Assembly: GCF_000235745.1 (NCBI RefSeq)
Contig: NZ_AGSX01000094.1
Coordinates: 1 to 63,493 of the forward strand
Length of the DNA: 63,493 bases
DNA from: Stutzerimonas stutzeri SDM-LAC
GTDB taxonomy: Bacteria; Pseudomonadota; Gammaproteobacteria; Pseudomonadales; Pseudomonadaceae
Direction of reading: 5' to 3'
A program made the position numbers and the translations under genes. Shown here piece by piece: positions 14,491 through 23,349 of the stretch. How positions within the stretch are numbered: position 1 is the stretch's first letter; each line of letters starts with the position of its first letter. The notes below the pieces were generated by a model that was given only the letters and a program-made list of their open reading frames with translations, did no database searches and had not been told where the DNA came from.

Positions 14491-14512
14491 AAGCCCGAAA
14501 GGGTTTTTCTTC
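14488..14512 (+). terminator. Intrinsic terminator of glmS
   Basis: Short stem AAAAgCCC / GGGTTTTT with a GAAA tetraloop and a T-run, 25 bases after the glmS stop. It lies between the convergent glmS and heme oxygenase genes and may serve both. Confidence 0.7.
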
Positions 14513-14513
14513 G

Positions 14514-15056
14514 TTATGGACGTTGGGTTTTTGCGGCAGCGAGGAAGCGTTCGAAGGTATCCATCGCGCCGGCCCGCACATCCTCCCACGGGTGGGTTTT
14601 ACCGTGCCGCTCGAGCTGCTCGAGGAAAGCCGCCCATGACGGCGTCGTGCCGTGACCAGCGAGATAGCGCAACGGCGCGCTGGGGTTGCCGCTGGCGACG
14701 CGTTTAGCCAGCACGCGCCCGCCTAACCGTGACCCTTCAATGACGTAGGCCGCGCCCAAACACCAGCCAGGCCGAAGTGGATAGGGGATTGATTCCGTTA
14801 CCGGTGGCCGGCCTTCCAGCTCCGCCAGATCCGCAGACAGCGCGTGGCGTCGTTGACGCTGCGGCCAATCGCCGACCATGGCTTCGATCCTGGATGCTTC
14901 GAGCGCGACTTCCAGCGGTTCAACGACCTGGGCATGTGCTCGAAGAAAGTCACGGTAGCCGTCGATTTGCTCCAGCGGGAACGCAGAAAAGGCGGCATCG
15001 ACGCGCTGATGGTGCGGTGCGGTAGCCGCTCGCAGGCGAGAACGGAGCGACTCCAT
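14514..15056 (-). CDS. bphO: Biliverdin-producing heme oxygenase
   Basis: This enzyme opens heme to biliverdin, releasing iron and CO. Biliverdin is the chromophore of bacteriophytochromes. The 180-residue protein has the heme-oxygenase fold signatures: N-terminal LRAATAPHHQRVD with the likely proximal His15/His16, and the distal-helix region GAAYVIEGSRLGGRVLAKRV with the GSRLGG glycine kink. Its start overlaps the stop of the upstream hybrid kinase (TGATG), showing translational coupling. It is the last gene of the four-gene light-sensing unit with the phytochrome at its head. Confidence 0.9.
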   Translation of the reverse strand: MESLRSRLRAATAPHHQRVDAAFSAFPLEQIDGYRDFLRAHAQVVEPLEVALEASRIEAMVGDWPQRQRRHALSADLAELEGRPPVTESIPYPLRPGWCLGAAYVIEGSRLGGRVLAKRVASGNPSAPLRYLAGHGTTPSWAAFLEQLERHGKTHPWEDVRAGAMDTFERFLAAAKTQRP

Positions 15057-17461
15057 CAGGCCGGCACACTTTCTTTAAGGGCCATGTTGAGCTTTGCAGC
15101 CAGATGCTCTTCGCGGAACGGCTTCTGAATAATCGTCGAGGTACCCATGCCGAGTTCACCGAGCTCGGCATAACCGGTGACGAATACCACAGGCAGCTTT
15201 GGATAACGCGACAGGACAGCGCGTGCCAGTTCGCCGCCATTCATGCCCGGCATGGCGAAATCGGCCAATAGCAGGTCCACGCTTGCGCCATCCTGCAGCA
15301 GGTCCAATGCCGCCTGGCCACTGTCTGCCTGGATGACCAGGTATCCGAGGTTGCCTAACATCTGTGCGGTTACTTCTCGCACGCTGTTATCGTCGTCGAC
15401 CAGTAGCACCGTGTGGGACGCGTCGCCGATGGGCGTGCTGTGATCGGGCTCGGGCGTACCGGTCGGCAGTTCCGGTGCCATCACGCGGGGCAGGTAGACC
15501 TTCACCGTCGTGCCGACACCCAGGTTTGTTTCGATTCGTGCGCCGCCACCTGACTGCTTGGCGAAGCCAAACACCTGTGCCAATCCGAGTCCCGAACCTT
15601 TGCCCACCTCTTTTGTAGTGAAGAAAGGTTCGAATGCCTTCTGCAGAACCTCATCGCTCATGCCTGTGCCCGTGTCGGTGACGGACAGGACAACGTACTC
15701 GCCGGGAACGGGCTCTTCGGCGCGCAGAGGGGAGGTGTCGACTACTGCATTGGCCGTACTGAGGGTCAGCGTACCGCTGGAGCCCATGGCATCGCGGGCA
15801 TTGATCGCCAGGTTGAGGATGATCATCTCGATCTGGGTTGGGTCGACCAACGCATGCCAGAGCCCGGCGCGGGTATCGGTCTCGATGGTGACGGCGCCGC
15901 CGAGCGTGCTGTGCAAGAGGCTGAGCAGACCCACCAGTGTGTCGTTGAGATCTACCGCTTTAGGAGCCAGTTGTTGGCGGCGGGCGAAGGCCAGCAATTG
16001 GCTGGTCAGGGTTGCGCCACGCTCGCCGGATTCCTGGATGTATTGCAGGCGGCTGAGTGATTTGGTGATCGGTGCGCCTCGCTCAAGGTCGTTCTTGAGG
16101 AAGCTGGCGCTGGTGAGTATGACGGTCAGTAGGTTGTTGAAGTCGTGGGCAACCCCGGCGGTGAGCTGGCCGACGGCTTCGAGACGCTGCATCTGCTGCA
16201 GAGTGGCTTCAATGCGCTCGCGTTCTTTGATCTGCTCGGTCAGCTCGCGGTTCGCGGCGGCGAGCCGGTCGACCGCTGCGATTTCACTGGTGATGTCTCG
16301 CCCGGCGGCATACATCCGATCGCCTTCAGGCGCGGCCGTCCAGGAGAACCAGCGATAACCACCGTCGCTGTGCTGCATGCGGTTGATGAAGCGATCGGTC
16401 ACATCGCCCTGGCGAATGCGAGCGGTTTCCTCGAGCGTTGCACTGAGGTCATCGGGATGCACCAAGGACCACAGAGGTTGATCCACCAGTTGTTTACGGG
16501 GCCAGCCGAGGGTGGTTTCCCAGACGGGGTTGAGGGCGACGACCGTCGTATCGAAGCGCATCACCACGAGCAGGTCGCGCGACAATTCCCACGTGCGGTC
16601 GCGCTCGCGGGTACGCGCCTCGACGCGCTCGCCAAGCGTCTCATTCATCCGCTTGAGCGCCTCGGTGGCCTGCTTTTGTTCGGTGACATCCATCACCACG
16701 CCAATGAAACGTTTGCCTGTTCCGTCTTCGAAGAAGCCTTGGCCACGGACTTCCACCCAACGCACCTGCCCGTCGTCGAGCAGAATCCGGTAATCGACAG
16801 TGAACTCCTTGTCGTCGGCGTAGGAGAGGGTGGCCCAAATCTCTTCGCGGATGCGCTGCAAATCGTCCGGATGGCAGAGCGCTTCGAACTCACGAATATT
16901 GACGGGCACATCGTCTGCCAGACCGAACATTGCGCGGCAGCGTCGATCAAGGATCATCGTGCCGCTCTCCGGCTCGTAATCCCACATGCCCAGGCCGGCA
17001 GCATCGATCGCCAGACGAGCGCGCACCTCCACTTCCCGCAGGGCTTCTTCGGCGCGCAGGCGGCCTCGGCGCTCCTGGACTTCGCTAAGGGCACGCTCGA
17101 CGGCCTTGGGCAGGAATCCGAGGTTTTGCTTGAGCACATAGTCGATGGCGCCGGAGCGCATCATGTTGACGGCATGTTCCTCTCCGAATACGCCGGATAG
17201 GAAGATGAAGGGTGTGTCAGGGGCCAGCTGTCTGGCTTCCTGCAACGCCTGGCTACCGGAATAGCCTGGCAGGATGTAATCCGAAAGAATCAGGTCGAAG
17301 CGCCGACGCTGCAAGGCTTCGACGACGCCTGCGCGGTCGAAGACGATCTCCGTGTCGATGGTGTAACCACACCGCTCGAGGGTCAGCAATGCCAGTTCGG
17401 CATCGTGCGGGCTGTCTTCGACGAACAGGACGCTGATAGTAGTTTTCGGCGGCATAACCAT
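15056..17461 (-). CDS. Hybrid sensor histidine kinase (REC-PAS-PAS-HisKA-HATPase-REC)
   Basis: This is a cytoplasmic hybrid kinase of 801 residues with no membrane segment. Domains in order: a receiver (phospho-acceptor in LILSDYILPGYSG, about residue 58), a PAS/PAC domain (about 150-280), a second PAS with a coiled linker (about 290-410), HisKA with the H-box GVAHDFNNLL (about 440), HATPase_c with AINARDAM and GTGLGL-type (GSGLGLAQVFG) boxes, and a C-terminal receiver (LLLADFAMPGMNGGEL). The N-terminal receiver suggests it takes phosphate from an upstream kinase. Co-transcription with the phytochrome makes light input via the phytochrome likely. It overlaps bphO by one base. Confidence 0.9.
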   Translation of the reverse strand: MVMPPKTTISVLFVEDSPHDAELALLTLERCGYTIDTEIVFDRAGVVEALQRRRFDLILSDYILPGYSGSQALQEARQLAPDTPFIFLSGVFGEEHAVNMMRSGAIDYVLKQNLGFLPKAVERALSEVQERRGRLRAEEALREVEVRARLAIDAAGLGMWDYEPESGTMILDRRCRAMFGLADDVPVNIREFEALCHPDDLQRIREEIWATLSYADDKEFTVDYRILLDDGQVRWVEVRGQGFFEDGTGKRFIGVVMDVTEQKQATEALKRMNETLGERVEARTRERDRTWELSRDLLVVMRFDTTVVALNPVWETTLGWPRKQLVDQPLWSLVHPDDLSATLEETARIRQGDVTDRFINRMQHSDGGYRWFSWTAAPEGDRMYAAGRDITSEIAAVDRLAAANRELTEQIKERERIEATLQQMQRLEAVGQLTAGVAHDFNNLLTVILTSASFLKNDLERGAPITKSLSRLQYIQESGERGATLTSQLLAFARRQQLAPKAVDLNDTLVGLLSLLHSTLGGAVTIETDTRAGLWHALVDPTQIEMIILNLAINARDAMGSSGTLTLSTANAVVDTSPLRAEEPVPGEYVVLSVTDTGTGMSDEVLQKAFEPFFTTKEVGKGSGLGLAQVFGFAKQSGGGARIETNLGVGTTVKVYLPRVMAPELPTGTPEPDHSTPIGDASHTVLLVDDDNSVREVTAQMLGNLGYLVIQADSGQAALDLLQDGASVDLLLADFAMPGMNGGELARAVLSRYPKLPVVFVTGYAELGELGMGTSTIIQKPFREEHLAAKLNMALKESVPA

Positions 17462-17523
17462 CCTGTCGCGGGAGTCGCACGGCGTGTCGTGGTTCAGTTG
17501 AGATCGTATGAAGCGCAGGCTTC

Positions 17524-18009
17524 TCAGTCACGGGTGTCGTCGTCTGGACGGTCGCGGCGTTGGCGCTTCAGCCGAAACGAGCCCGGTGGCGGTTCGTTGA
17601 GCACCGCCCAAAAAATCCCCAAATCCGAAATGGCCGCCACGAAATCCCGAAATTCGACCGGCTTGACGACGTAAGCGTTCACCCCGAGTTCATAGGCTTT
17701 TGCCAGATCGGGCTCTTCGCGCGAAGAGGTCAGCATGACCACGGGAATACTGCGCAGCTCGGCGGTCTCACGTACGGTCTTGAGCACTTCCAGGCCATCC
17801 ACCTTGGGCAGCTTGAGGTCGAGAAGAAGCACGGCCGGGTTGCCACCGGCGCGGCTTGCATAATCTTCACGACGTAGCAGGTAGTCGAGCGCCTCGGCAC
17901 CGTCACGCATGACGATCACCTCATTGGCCAACTGGCTGCGCTCAAGCGCGACCAGTGTCAGCTCCAGGTCGTGAGGATCATCCTCGACCAACAGAATGGG
18001 TTTGAGCAT
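17524..18009 (-). CDS. Single-domain response regulator (Rcp1-like)
   Basis: This is a stand-alone receiver domain of 161 residues with the acidic pocket EDD near residue 8, the phospho-acceptor Asp in LLLDLKLPKVDG (about residue 64), the Thr/Ser switch (VMLTSSREE) and the Lys switch (VVKPVEF). Such regulators commonly follow phytochromes. It starts 13 bases after the phytochrome stop and precedes the hybrid kinase by about 60 bases. An Arg/Asp-rich C-terminal tail extends past the domain. Confidence 0.9.
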   Translation of the reverse strand: MLKPILLVEDDPHDLELTLVALERSQLANEVIVMRDGAEALDYLLRREDYASRAGGNPAVLLLDLKLPKVDGLEVLKTVRETAELRSIPVVMLTSSREEPDLAKAYELGVNAYVVKPVEFRDFVAAISDLGIFWAVLNEPPPGSFRLKRQRRDRPDDDTRD

Positions 18010-18022
18010 TTAGGGTCCCGTA

Positions 18023-20281
18023 CTAAATGGATGACGCGTAGCTGAGTCTGGGCAGCGAAAAGAAGAAAGTTGCGCCCTGGCCGACCTCACCGTTGGCCCA
18101 CACCTGACCATCGTGGCGCTCGATGATCCGGCGCACACTGGCCAGACCGATGCCGGTGCCCTCGAATTCTTCCATTCGGTGCAAGCGCTGAAACACACCG
18201 AACAGCTTGTTGGCGTACTGCATGTTGAAGCCCACACCGTTGTCACGGACGTAGACGATAATTTCTTCGGGCCGCTCTTCGGCGCCGATCTCGATGACCG
18301 CGAGCTCGCGTTTGCGGCTGTACTTGATCGCGTTGGAGACCAGGTTGCGCAGGGCCATATGAATGAAGGCGGCATCCGCTACCACAATCGGCATCGGATG
18401 GACCTGCCATTCTATCTGCCGGCCCTCGCAGTCCGGAGCCATCTCCTGACGAATGGATTCGACCAACGCATAGAGGTTCACGTCAGACAGGCGTAGCGCG
18501 GCGCGGCCCATCTGGGAAAAACTCAGCAGGTTGTCGACGAGCGTGCCTGCGAACCGAGCCGCGTCACCAATGTTGTCGAGAAAACGCAAGCCGCGTTCGC
18601 TGAGCTTGCTGCCTTCAAGCTCGCCCAGCAGTTCCGTATAGCCGGCGATGTGCCGCAGCGGGGCGCGCAGATCATGCGAAACGCTGTAGGAAAATGACTC
18701 CAGCTCCTTGTTGCTTTCGCGTAGCTCCCCAGCAAGCTGCGCCATTTCCTCGGCCTTGCGCAGCACGATGCCGAGCACGGCGGTACGCAGCTCGAGGGCG
18801 CCTTCCAGTTCGACCTGCTGCCAGGGCTCGGCGTAGCCACGGACGGTCTCGCGCCAGCTTTCGAAGCTGTCGCGCGGTGACAAACGGCCGTGCGCGTCAC
18901 TCTGCTTATCCGCCTGGCCTGCCCAGTTCACCGTCTTGATCTGTTCCGGGCGGAACCACAGCAGGTAGTGCGGGTGCAGGCGCGAAATCGATACCGCCAA
19001 CAGGCCGGCACAGTGCTCGGCCAGTTCCGGAATAGCGGCGATATCGCGCGAGACGCAATCGGTGCTGAACGACAGCCGCTCATGCTCCTGCGACAGCCAC
19101 AACGTCAAACGGGTCAGCAGCTCGGGCGGCGGCGTCTCACCGACCGTTTCGTGACTTTCCCCGGAAACGATCGCAGCGCCAGTAGCGCCGGCAAACGCAA
19201 GCGCTACCGAGGGCAGACTTTTGAAGCCTTCGATGACGCTGTCGCGATCAGCCATCGCCGAAAGCAGCTCGACGATCTGCCGCCGCAGTTCCAGCTTGCG
19301 TTGAGCCAGTACCGCACCTTCCTTGGCCTCGATCTGCAACGAAAGAATTCGCCCCAGCAGCTCGCAGGCCGTGCGGGTCTGGTAGCTCACCGCGCGCGGC
19401 GAGGCGTTATGGCAGGAAATCATGCCCCAGAGCTGGTCGCGAATGACGATGGAAATCGACATGGAGGCGAGGGTGCCCATGTTGCGCATGTATTGCAGAT
19501 GGACGGGCGACACGCTGCGAAGCGAGGCGAAGCTCAGGTCCAGCGGTTTCCCTGTGTTCGGATTGAGCGGCGGAGCCAGCGGGGAGGGCTGGTAGTTCGC
19601 GTCCTGAATCACCCGGATCAGGTTGCTCTTATAAAGCTGGCGTGCCTGTGGCGGAATGTCTGTGGCCGGAAAGCACAGCCCGAGGTAGCGCGGATAACCC
19701 TCGTCAGCATTTTCGGCCAGCACCAGACCGTTGCCTTGTGCATCGAAACGGTATGCCTTGACCCGGCCGAAGCCAGTGATGCGCTTGACCTCGCGCACGG
19801 CCAGCTGACAAATGAGCTCGAGCTCCTGCGCCTCCTGGAGCTGCACAACAAAGGTGCGCATCAGTGGATAAAGCGTATCGTAGGCTTGGCCGGAGCTGCC
19901 TGCGGATTCAAATTCGACGATCAGTTGCCCAGCAAAGCGGTGAGCCATCAAGGCAAACGAGGGACGATCGGTGCGATCCGGCAGCGTGAAGCTGATATCC
20001 CTTAGATGAAACGGATTGTGGTCATCCTCGGCCAGGGTGGCCAAGCGATCGGCAAAGCCGCACTCGCCGATGAGGTCGGTCAAAGGGCGGCCGAGCAAGG
20101 CTTGGGCATTGACGCCGAGCCACTTCGAAACGTTCTCACTGGCTTGGATGATGGTCAGCTGCGGCTCGTCAAGCACCAGCAGAAAGCCATGGGGTTGGAT
20201 ACTGCCGGGGATATGGATGGGCTCTTCACCGCATTGGGCGTAAGCCTCCGCGAGCCGTTGTTGTTCTACGGTGGATGCCAC
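18023..20281 (-). CDS. bphP: Bacteriophytochrome histidine kinase
   Basis: This is a red/far-red photoreceptor kinase of 752 residues. The N-terminal PAS domain carries Cys17 before EEPIHIPGSIQPHGFLL, the bilin-binding cysteine position of bacteriophytochromes. The GAF domain has the PATDIPPQARQLY signature, and the PHY domain contains the tongue region PRDSFE (SPRDSFESW). HisKA has the H-box SVSHDLRAPLRH, and HATPase_c has NAIKYS and GTGIGLA boxes. It heads the operon with the response regulator, hybrid kinase and heme oxygenase, so chromophore supply and signalling are produced together. The output gene or behaviour is not visible here. Confidence 0.95.
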   Translation of the reverse strand: MASTVEQQRLAEAYAQCGEEPIHIPGSIQPHGFLLVLDEPQLTIIQASENVSKWLGVNAQALLGRPLTDLIGECGFADRLATLAEDDHNPFHLRDISFTLPDRTDRPSFALMAHRFAGQLIVEFESAGSSGQAYDTLYPLMRTFVVQLQEAQELELICQLAVREVKRITGFGRVKAYRFDAQGNGLVLAENADEGYPRYLGLCFPATDIPPQARQLYKSNLIRVIQDANYQPSPLAPPLNPNTGKPLDLSFASLRSVSPVHLQYMRNMGTLASMSISIVIRDQLWGMISCHNASPRAVSYQTRTACELLGRILSLQIEAKEGAVLAQRKLELRRQIVELLSAMADRDSVIEGFKSLPSVALAFAGATGAAIVSGESHETVGETPPPELLTRLTLWLSQEHERLSFSTDCVSRDIAAIPELAEHCAGLLAVSISRLHPHYLLWFRPEQIKTVNWAGQADKQSDAHGRLSPRDSFESWRETVRGYAEPWQQVELEGALELRTAVLGIVLRKAEEMAQLAGELRESNKELESFSYSVSHDLRAPLRHIAGYTELLGELEGSKLSERGLRFLDNIGDAARFAGTLVDNLLSFSQMGRAALRLSDVNLYALVESIRQEMAPDCEGRQIEWQVHPMPIVVADAAFIHMALRNLVSNAIKYSRKRELAVIEIGAEERPEEIIVYVRDNGVGFNMQYANKLFGVFQRLHRMEEFEGTGIGLASVRRIIERHDGQVWANGEVGQGATFFFSLPRLSYASSI

Positions 20282-20492
20282 GTTATCTCCTCGTCAGGCT
20301 CGAGCGACTGAGCGCTACGAGCCGGCATCCGTGCGGCTGTTGTCCAGGTTGGTGCCTGCGGCGCTGCGTTTGCAAGGCGTGAGAAACGCCGTTTTTTCGT
20401 GCGGCCGCCACTTTAGCGCGACTGGTACTGGCTAGCCAATGCGAGGGCTTGTATAAACGGCGCATTTCCTGATGACCGAAAGGGGGCCTGCC

Positions 20493-20900
20493 ATGGAAGA
20501 GGTGATCGAACAACTGCGTGAACTCAACGAACCGGTGCCGGTACCGCTGGAGCTGCCTGACGATGACCGGTTGGTCGAAGTCGAAGAGGAATTGCTGATC
20601 AACTTGCCGTTCGGCCTGCGCGAATTCCTGCTGACCGTCAGTGACGTGGTGTATGGCCGGTTGGAGCCGGTAACCGCTGCCGACCCGCAATCGCACACTT
20701 ATTTGCCGGAAGTAGCGGCCAACGCGTGGGATGCCGGTGTCGAGCGCGATCTGTTGCCGATCTGTCAGGACGGTCCTGATTTTTATGTCGTCGACCTGGA
20801 AGGGGAAGTCATGCTGTTCGATGGTAGCGAGCATGAGATGACAGACCAGAGTTGGGAGACGGTCTGGCATTGGGCGCGTGACGTCTGGCTGGAAAGTTGA
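20493..20900 (+). CDS. SMI1/KNR4 family protein
   Basis: This 135-residue protein matches the SMI1/KNR4 (SUKH-like) fold: ELPDDDRLVEVEEELLINLPFGLREFLLTVSDV is the typical helix pair with the proline-phenylalanine turn, followed by a LYLPEV-like strand region and a C-terminal Trp-rich helix (WETVWHWARDVW). SUKH-type proteins are often immunity proteins, but this one is a conserved pseudomonad housekeeping-context gene. The ATG at 20493 is chosen because AGGGGG lies seven bases upstream. An in-frame ATG seven codons earlier has no ribosome site. Confidence 0.8.
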   Translation: MEEVIEQLRELNEPVPVPLELPDDDRLVEVEEELLINLPFGLREFLLTVSDVVYGRLEPVTAADPQSHTYLPEVAANAWDAGVERDLLPICQDGPDFYVVDLEGEVMLFDGSEHEMTDQSWETVWHWARDVWLES

Positions 20901-20985
20901 GCCGCGTGGCTGACGTATGGCTGACGCCGGCAGCGTCGGGTCGATGCGAGTCGCTCTCGTTAGGCTGGCGCAGGACGCACTGCGG

Positions 20986-21360
20986 ATGATAACCCTCGGC
21001 AATCTGTTTATTTTACTCTTGCTGATGACGGCGGCGGCCTGGCTTTGGCATTCCCATGGCATCCGCGAGCGAGCGCTGGCAACGGTACGGCGCCATTGCG
21101 AAAAGATGGATGTCGCACTGCTTGACGGCAACGTCGCGTTTCGCCGGCTGGGGCTGTTGCGCGATGGGCGAGGGCAACGTCGTTTCGCACGGGTCTACGG
21201 TTTCGAGTTCACCGTGACCGGCGAGCAGCGTCATCAGGGCAGCATCGTCATGTTCGGCGCCCGGCCGGGCCCGATTGAAATGGATGCGCACCCCTTCCGC
21301 ACACCACCTGATTCAGGGCAAGTCATTCAGATCGACGATTGGCGACGGCGGGACGATTGA
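20986..21360 (+). CDS. DUF3301 family small membrane-anchored protein
   Basis: This is a protein of 124 residues with one N-terminal membrane helix (TLGNLFILLLLMTAAAWLW) followed by a charged domain containing the DUF3301 features REHALATVRRHC-like (RERALATVRRHCEKMDVALLD), RRFARVYGFEFTVTG and the end of the domain at SIVMFG. The function of the family is unknown to me. The start at 20986 is preferred because the family begins directly with the membrane helix. The frame is open another 69 bases upstream. Confidence 0.75.
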   Translation: MITLGNLFILLLLMTAAAWLWHSHGIRERALATVRRHCEKMDVALLDGNVAFRRLGLLRDGRGQRRFARVYGFEFTVTGEQRHQGSIVMFGARPGPIEMDAHPFRTPPDSGQVIQIDDWRRRDD

Positions 21361-21366
21361 ACCTGA

Positions 21367-22341
21367 TTACTGACGGCAGGCCTGCATGTCGGCGGTCAGC
21401 TGCTTATCGTCCTGTGGCTCGGCGAAGATCAGCTCCAACCTGGAGTCTTTCCGCCATTCGCTGGGTTTGAATGCCAGCGCCTCCGCGGCCACCGCATTGG
21501 CCGACCGCCAGCCATCTGCGGTGTGGAGCACCAGTTTTGCCCGGCGCCAGCTCAATCCGCTGAGCCATCGTGTAACCAGCGCTAGATCGAAACGCTGGCT
21601 TGGGTGCCAACGCCAGCCAATGCTCCAGCCGTCTGCGTTGCCCTGGCTCTGGCAGAACGGCTGTTGCGGATCCAGCCAGACCGCACCGGACATCGCGAGT
21701 GGTGTGGAGGCCGCGGGGTCCGGTATGGGTCGATCGACGTCGTCACCGGCGCGTTTGTCGATACCGGGCAGCTCGGAAATCGGCAGCTCGCCCTGTTGCG
21801 TCCAGTGCAGGATTAACGACGGCAAACGGGCTGCCACGCGTTGACGTTGCACCTGATCAAGCGTTTCGCTTTTGTTCAGCACTGCCAGGCCGCAGTGCTT
21901 GAGCGCCTGCTGCTGGCTGTGCGGCAACGGCTCTCCACGAGCAAGTGCGGCGGCGTCCAGCACGCTGACGGCAGGCTGAAGCGCCAGCACGTCGCGCCAG
22001 GGTGGCGTGACAAGTTGCGCCAACAGCTCGGTTGGGTGGCCGAGTCCAGAGGGTTCGATCAGCAGTCGATCCGGCGTTGCCCTGCGCAGCAAACGGCCCA
22101 AACCGACCTGGAACGGCACGCCATTGACGCAGCACAGGCAGCCGCCGGCGATCTCGGCCAGGCTGACCCCTGCGTCGTCGGTGCTCAGTAATGCGGCGTC
22201 GAGCCCGATCTGGCCAAACTCGTTGATGAGCACCGCCCAGCGCTCGGCTGCAGGTTTCTGCGCCAGCAAAGAACGAATCAGGCTGGTCTTGCCGGCGCCG
22301 AGAGGGCCACAAATCACGTGGGTGGGTATCTGATTCAACAT
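21367..22341 (-). CDS. CobW/COG0523 family metal-chaperone GTPase
   Basis: This is a G3E GTPase of 324 residues. The Walker A is GPLGAGKT at residues 12-19, followed by INEFGQIGLD and the metal-binding CLCC at residues 68-71 (GGCLCC), then the NKSE guanine-specificity motif near residue 155. The C-terminal CobW domain has the SGLSWRRAKLVLHTADGW region. COG0523 proteins insert or allocate Zn, Co or Fe. Which metal applies here is not visible: no Zur box is seen beside it. It is convergent with the DUF3301 gene. Confidence 0.88.
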   Translation of the reverse strand: MLNQIPTHVICGPLGAGKTSLIRSLLAQKPAAERWAVLINEFGQIGLDAALLSTDDAGVSLAEIAGGCLCCVNGVPFQVGLGRLLRRATPDRLLIEPSGLGHPTELLAQLVTPPWRDVLALQPAVSVLDAAALARGEPLPHSQQQALKHCGLAVLNKSETLDQVQRQRVAARLPSLILHWTQQGELPISELPGIDKRAGDDVDRPIPDPAASTPLAMSGAVWLDPQQPFCQSQGNADGWSIGWRWHPSQRFDLALVTRWLSGLSWRRAKLVLHTADGWRSANAVAAEALAFKPSEWRKDSRLELIFAEPQDDKQLTADMQACRQ

Positions 22342-22432
22342 CGCGACATGGTGCGTTTTCGGTGAGCAGGTTGAAAGCGGTTTTCATGGCTGCATGCTAG
22401 AGTCGCGGCGGCCAGATCAAGGGTGGCGATCG

Positions 22433-22786
22433 ATGCGTTCAATGTGTTTTCTGCTGTTGCTGGGGAGCGTGGGGCAGGCGTGGGCGGAGGGCTGCATTAT
22501 TCACAGCCAGGATGAGCGGATCGAGGTGAAGCTTTGCCAGCAGAACCGCACGATTCCGGCCGAGCTGTTCCGATCAGGCTTTTGCCAGCCCCAGCTTAAG
22601 GATCAGAAGGTCGAAGTTACCTTCGTTGAGCAGTGCCCAAGCGGCGCCTTCGGTATCTGCCGCAATGCGCAGGTGTCCAACATGCCCTATCGGCAGGACA
22701 TTTTTTATTACGGTGTCGCCAGCGATGCACGCTTTCTGCAGCCTGCGTGCGAACAAACCAGCGGCGGCGAGTGGGTTTCGGAATAG
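22433..22786 (+). CDS. Small exported protein, function unknown
   Basis: This is a protein of 117 residues with an N-terminal signal peptide (MRSMCFLLLLGSVGQAWAEG, cleavage likely after AWA). The mature part contains six cysteines (GCIIH, KLCQQN, GFCQPQ, EQCPSG, GICRNA, PACEQT), which would form disulfides in the periplasm. No family is recognised. The frame opens 39 bases earlier, but the ATG at 22433 places the signal peptide at the N-terminus. Confidence 0.7.
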   Translation: MRSMCFLLLLGSVGQAWAEGCIIHSQDERIEVKLCQQNRTIPAELFRSGFCQPQLKDQKVEVTFVEQCPSGAFGICRNAQVSNMPYRQDIFYYGVASDARFLQPACEQTSGGEWVSE

Positions 22787-22793
22787 AGCGGCC

Positions 22794-22827
22794 TAAACGC
22801 GAGGTTCCACGTGAAACCTCGCGTTTA
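22794..22827. terminator. Long hairpin between convergent genes
   Basis: A perfect 13-bp inverted repeat (TAAACGCGAGGTT at 22794-22806 and its complement at 22815-22827) lies between two convergent genes that end within 10 bases of it. No T-run follows on either strand. Termination activity is possible, but the palindrome is also explained by the parS-like core at its centre. Confidence 0.5.
22803..22818. promoter_or_regulatory. parS-like centromere site
   Basis: GGTTCCACGTGAAACC matches the broadly conserved 16-bp parS palindrome (for example TGTTCCACGTGAAACA in Bacillus) at 14 of 16 positions, differing only in the outermost bases. It lies in an intergenic spot about 22 kb from parB, the kind of place where ParB nucleation sites are found near origins. 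Confidence 0.8.
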
Positions 22828-23349
22828 GCTTCGCGGTTCCAGGCCGCCGCAGTCTGCGCTGAGCCACTTTCCTTGCGATTGCATGCGGCTGCTGCCTTGT
22901 TGGCTACCGACCCGGTATTCACTTTCAATCGAACTCGCCACCTCACGCTCGCTAATCAGCCGAGTCTCACCGCGGCCCTTCGCGTCCGGACACTCAAAGG
23001 TAAATGACCAGCGGCTAGGGGTCTGCTCGGTGATCGTTTGGCTGCATCCCGGTTCGTCCTGGAAGGGCAGTTTGCGAGATTTCACCTGCGCCTCACTCAG
23101 GCAGATACGCATGCCGTTGGCGCCGAGTTCGACGCCTTGTGCGGCGAGCATGTCCTCCATCATTTTGTTCTGATCGGGCGGCAGGCTGTCCATCTGTTCG
23201 ATCATCTCCGCGACGCCGGGCATTTGCATGCCGTTCACCTCGATGTTGTCGCTGGAGAACTCCCATAGCCCAGGCAATAAAGCCTCCGCATTGGCTGGCC
23301 ATACGCCTATCAGCAGTGCCGTAGCGGTCAGCGCGGCGATGTGTTTCAT
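22825..23349 (-). CDS. DUF3617 family exported protein
   Basis: This is a protein of 174 residues with a signal peptide (cleavage near ANA-EAL). Typical DUF3617 features are present: LLPGLWEFSS near the N-terminus, a Cys-containing ICLSEAQ element, then CSQTITEQTPSRWSFTFEC and a final SRMQSQGKWLSADCGGL. The function of the family is not known. It stands alone on the minus strand, convergent with the small exported protein. Confidence 0.78.
   Translation of the reverse strand: MKHIAALTATALLIGVWPANAEALLPGLWEFSSDNIEVNGMQMPGVAEMIEQMDSLPPDQNKMMEDMLAAQGVELGANGMRICLSEAQVKSRKLPFQDEPGCSQTITEQTPSRWSFTFECPDAKGRGETRLISEREVASSIESEYRVGSQQGSSRMQSQGKWLSADCGGLEPRS

Noticed and set aside
14464-14513. Tn7-like insertion after glmS
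   Set aside because: The attachment region is intact, with no transposon ends or tns genes. The heme oxygenase gene follows directly.
16145-17200. Plus-strand open frame of 351 codons
   Set aside because: Antisense to the hybrid histidine kinase, whose domains are complete.
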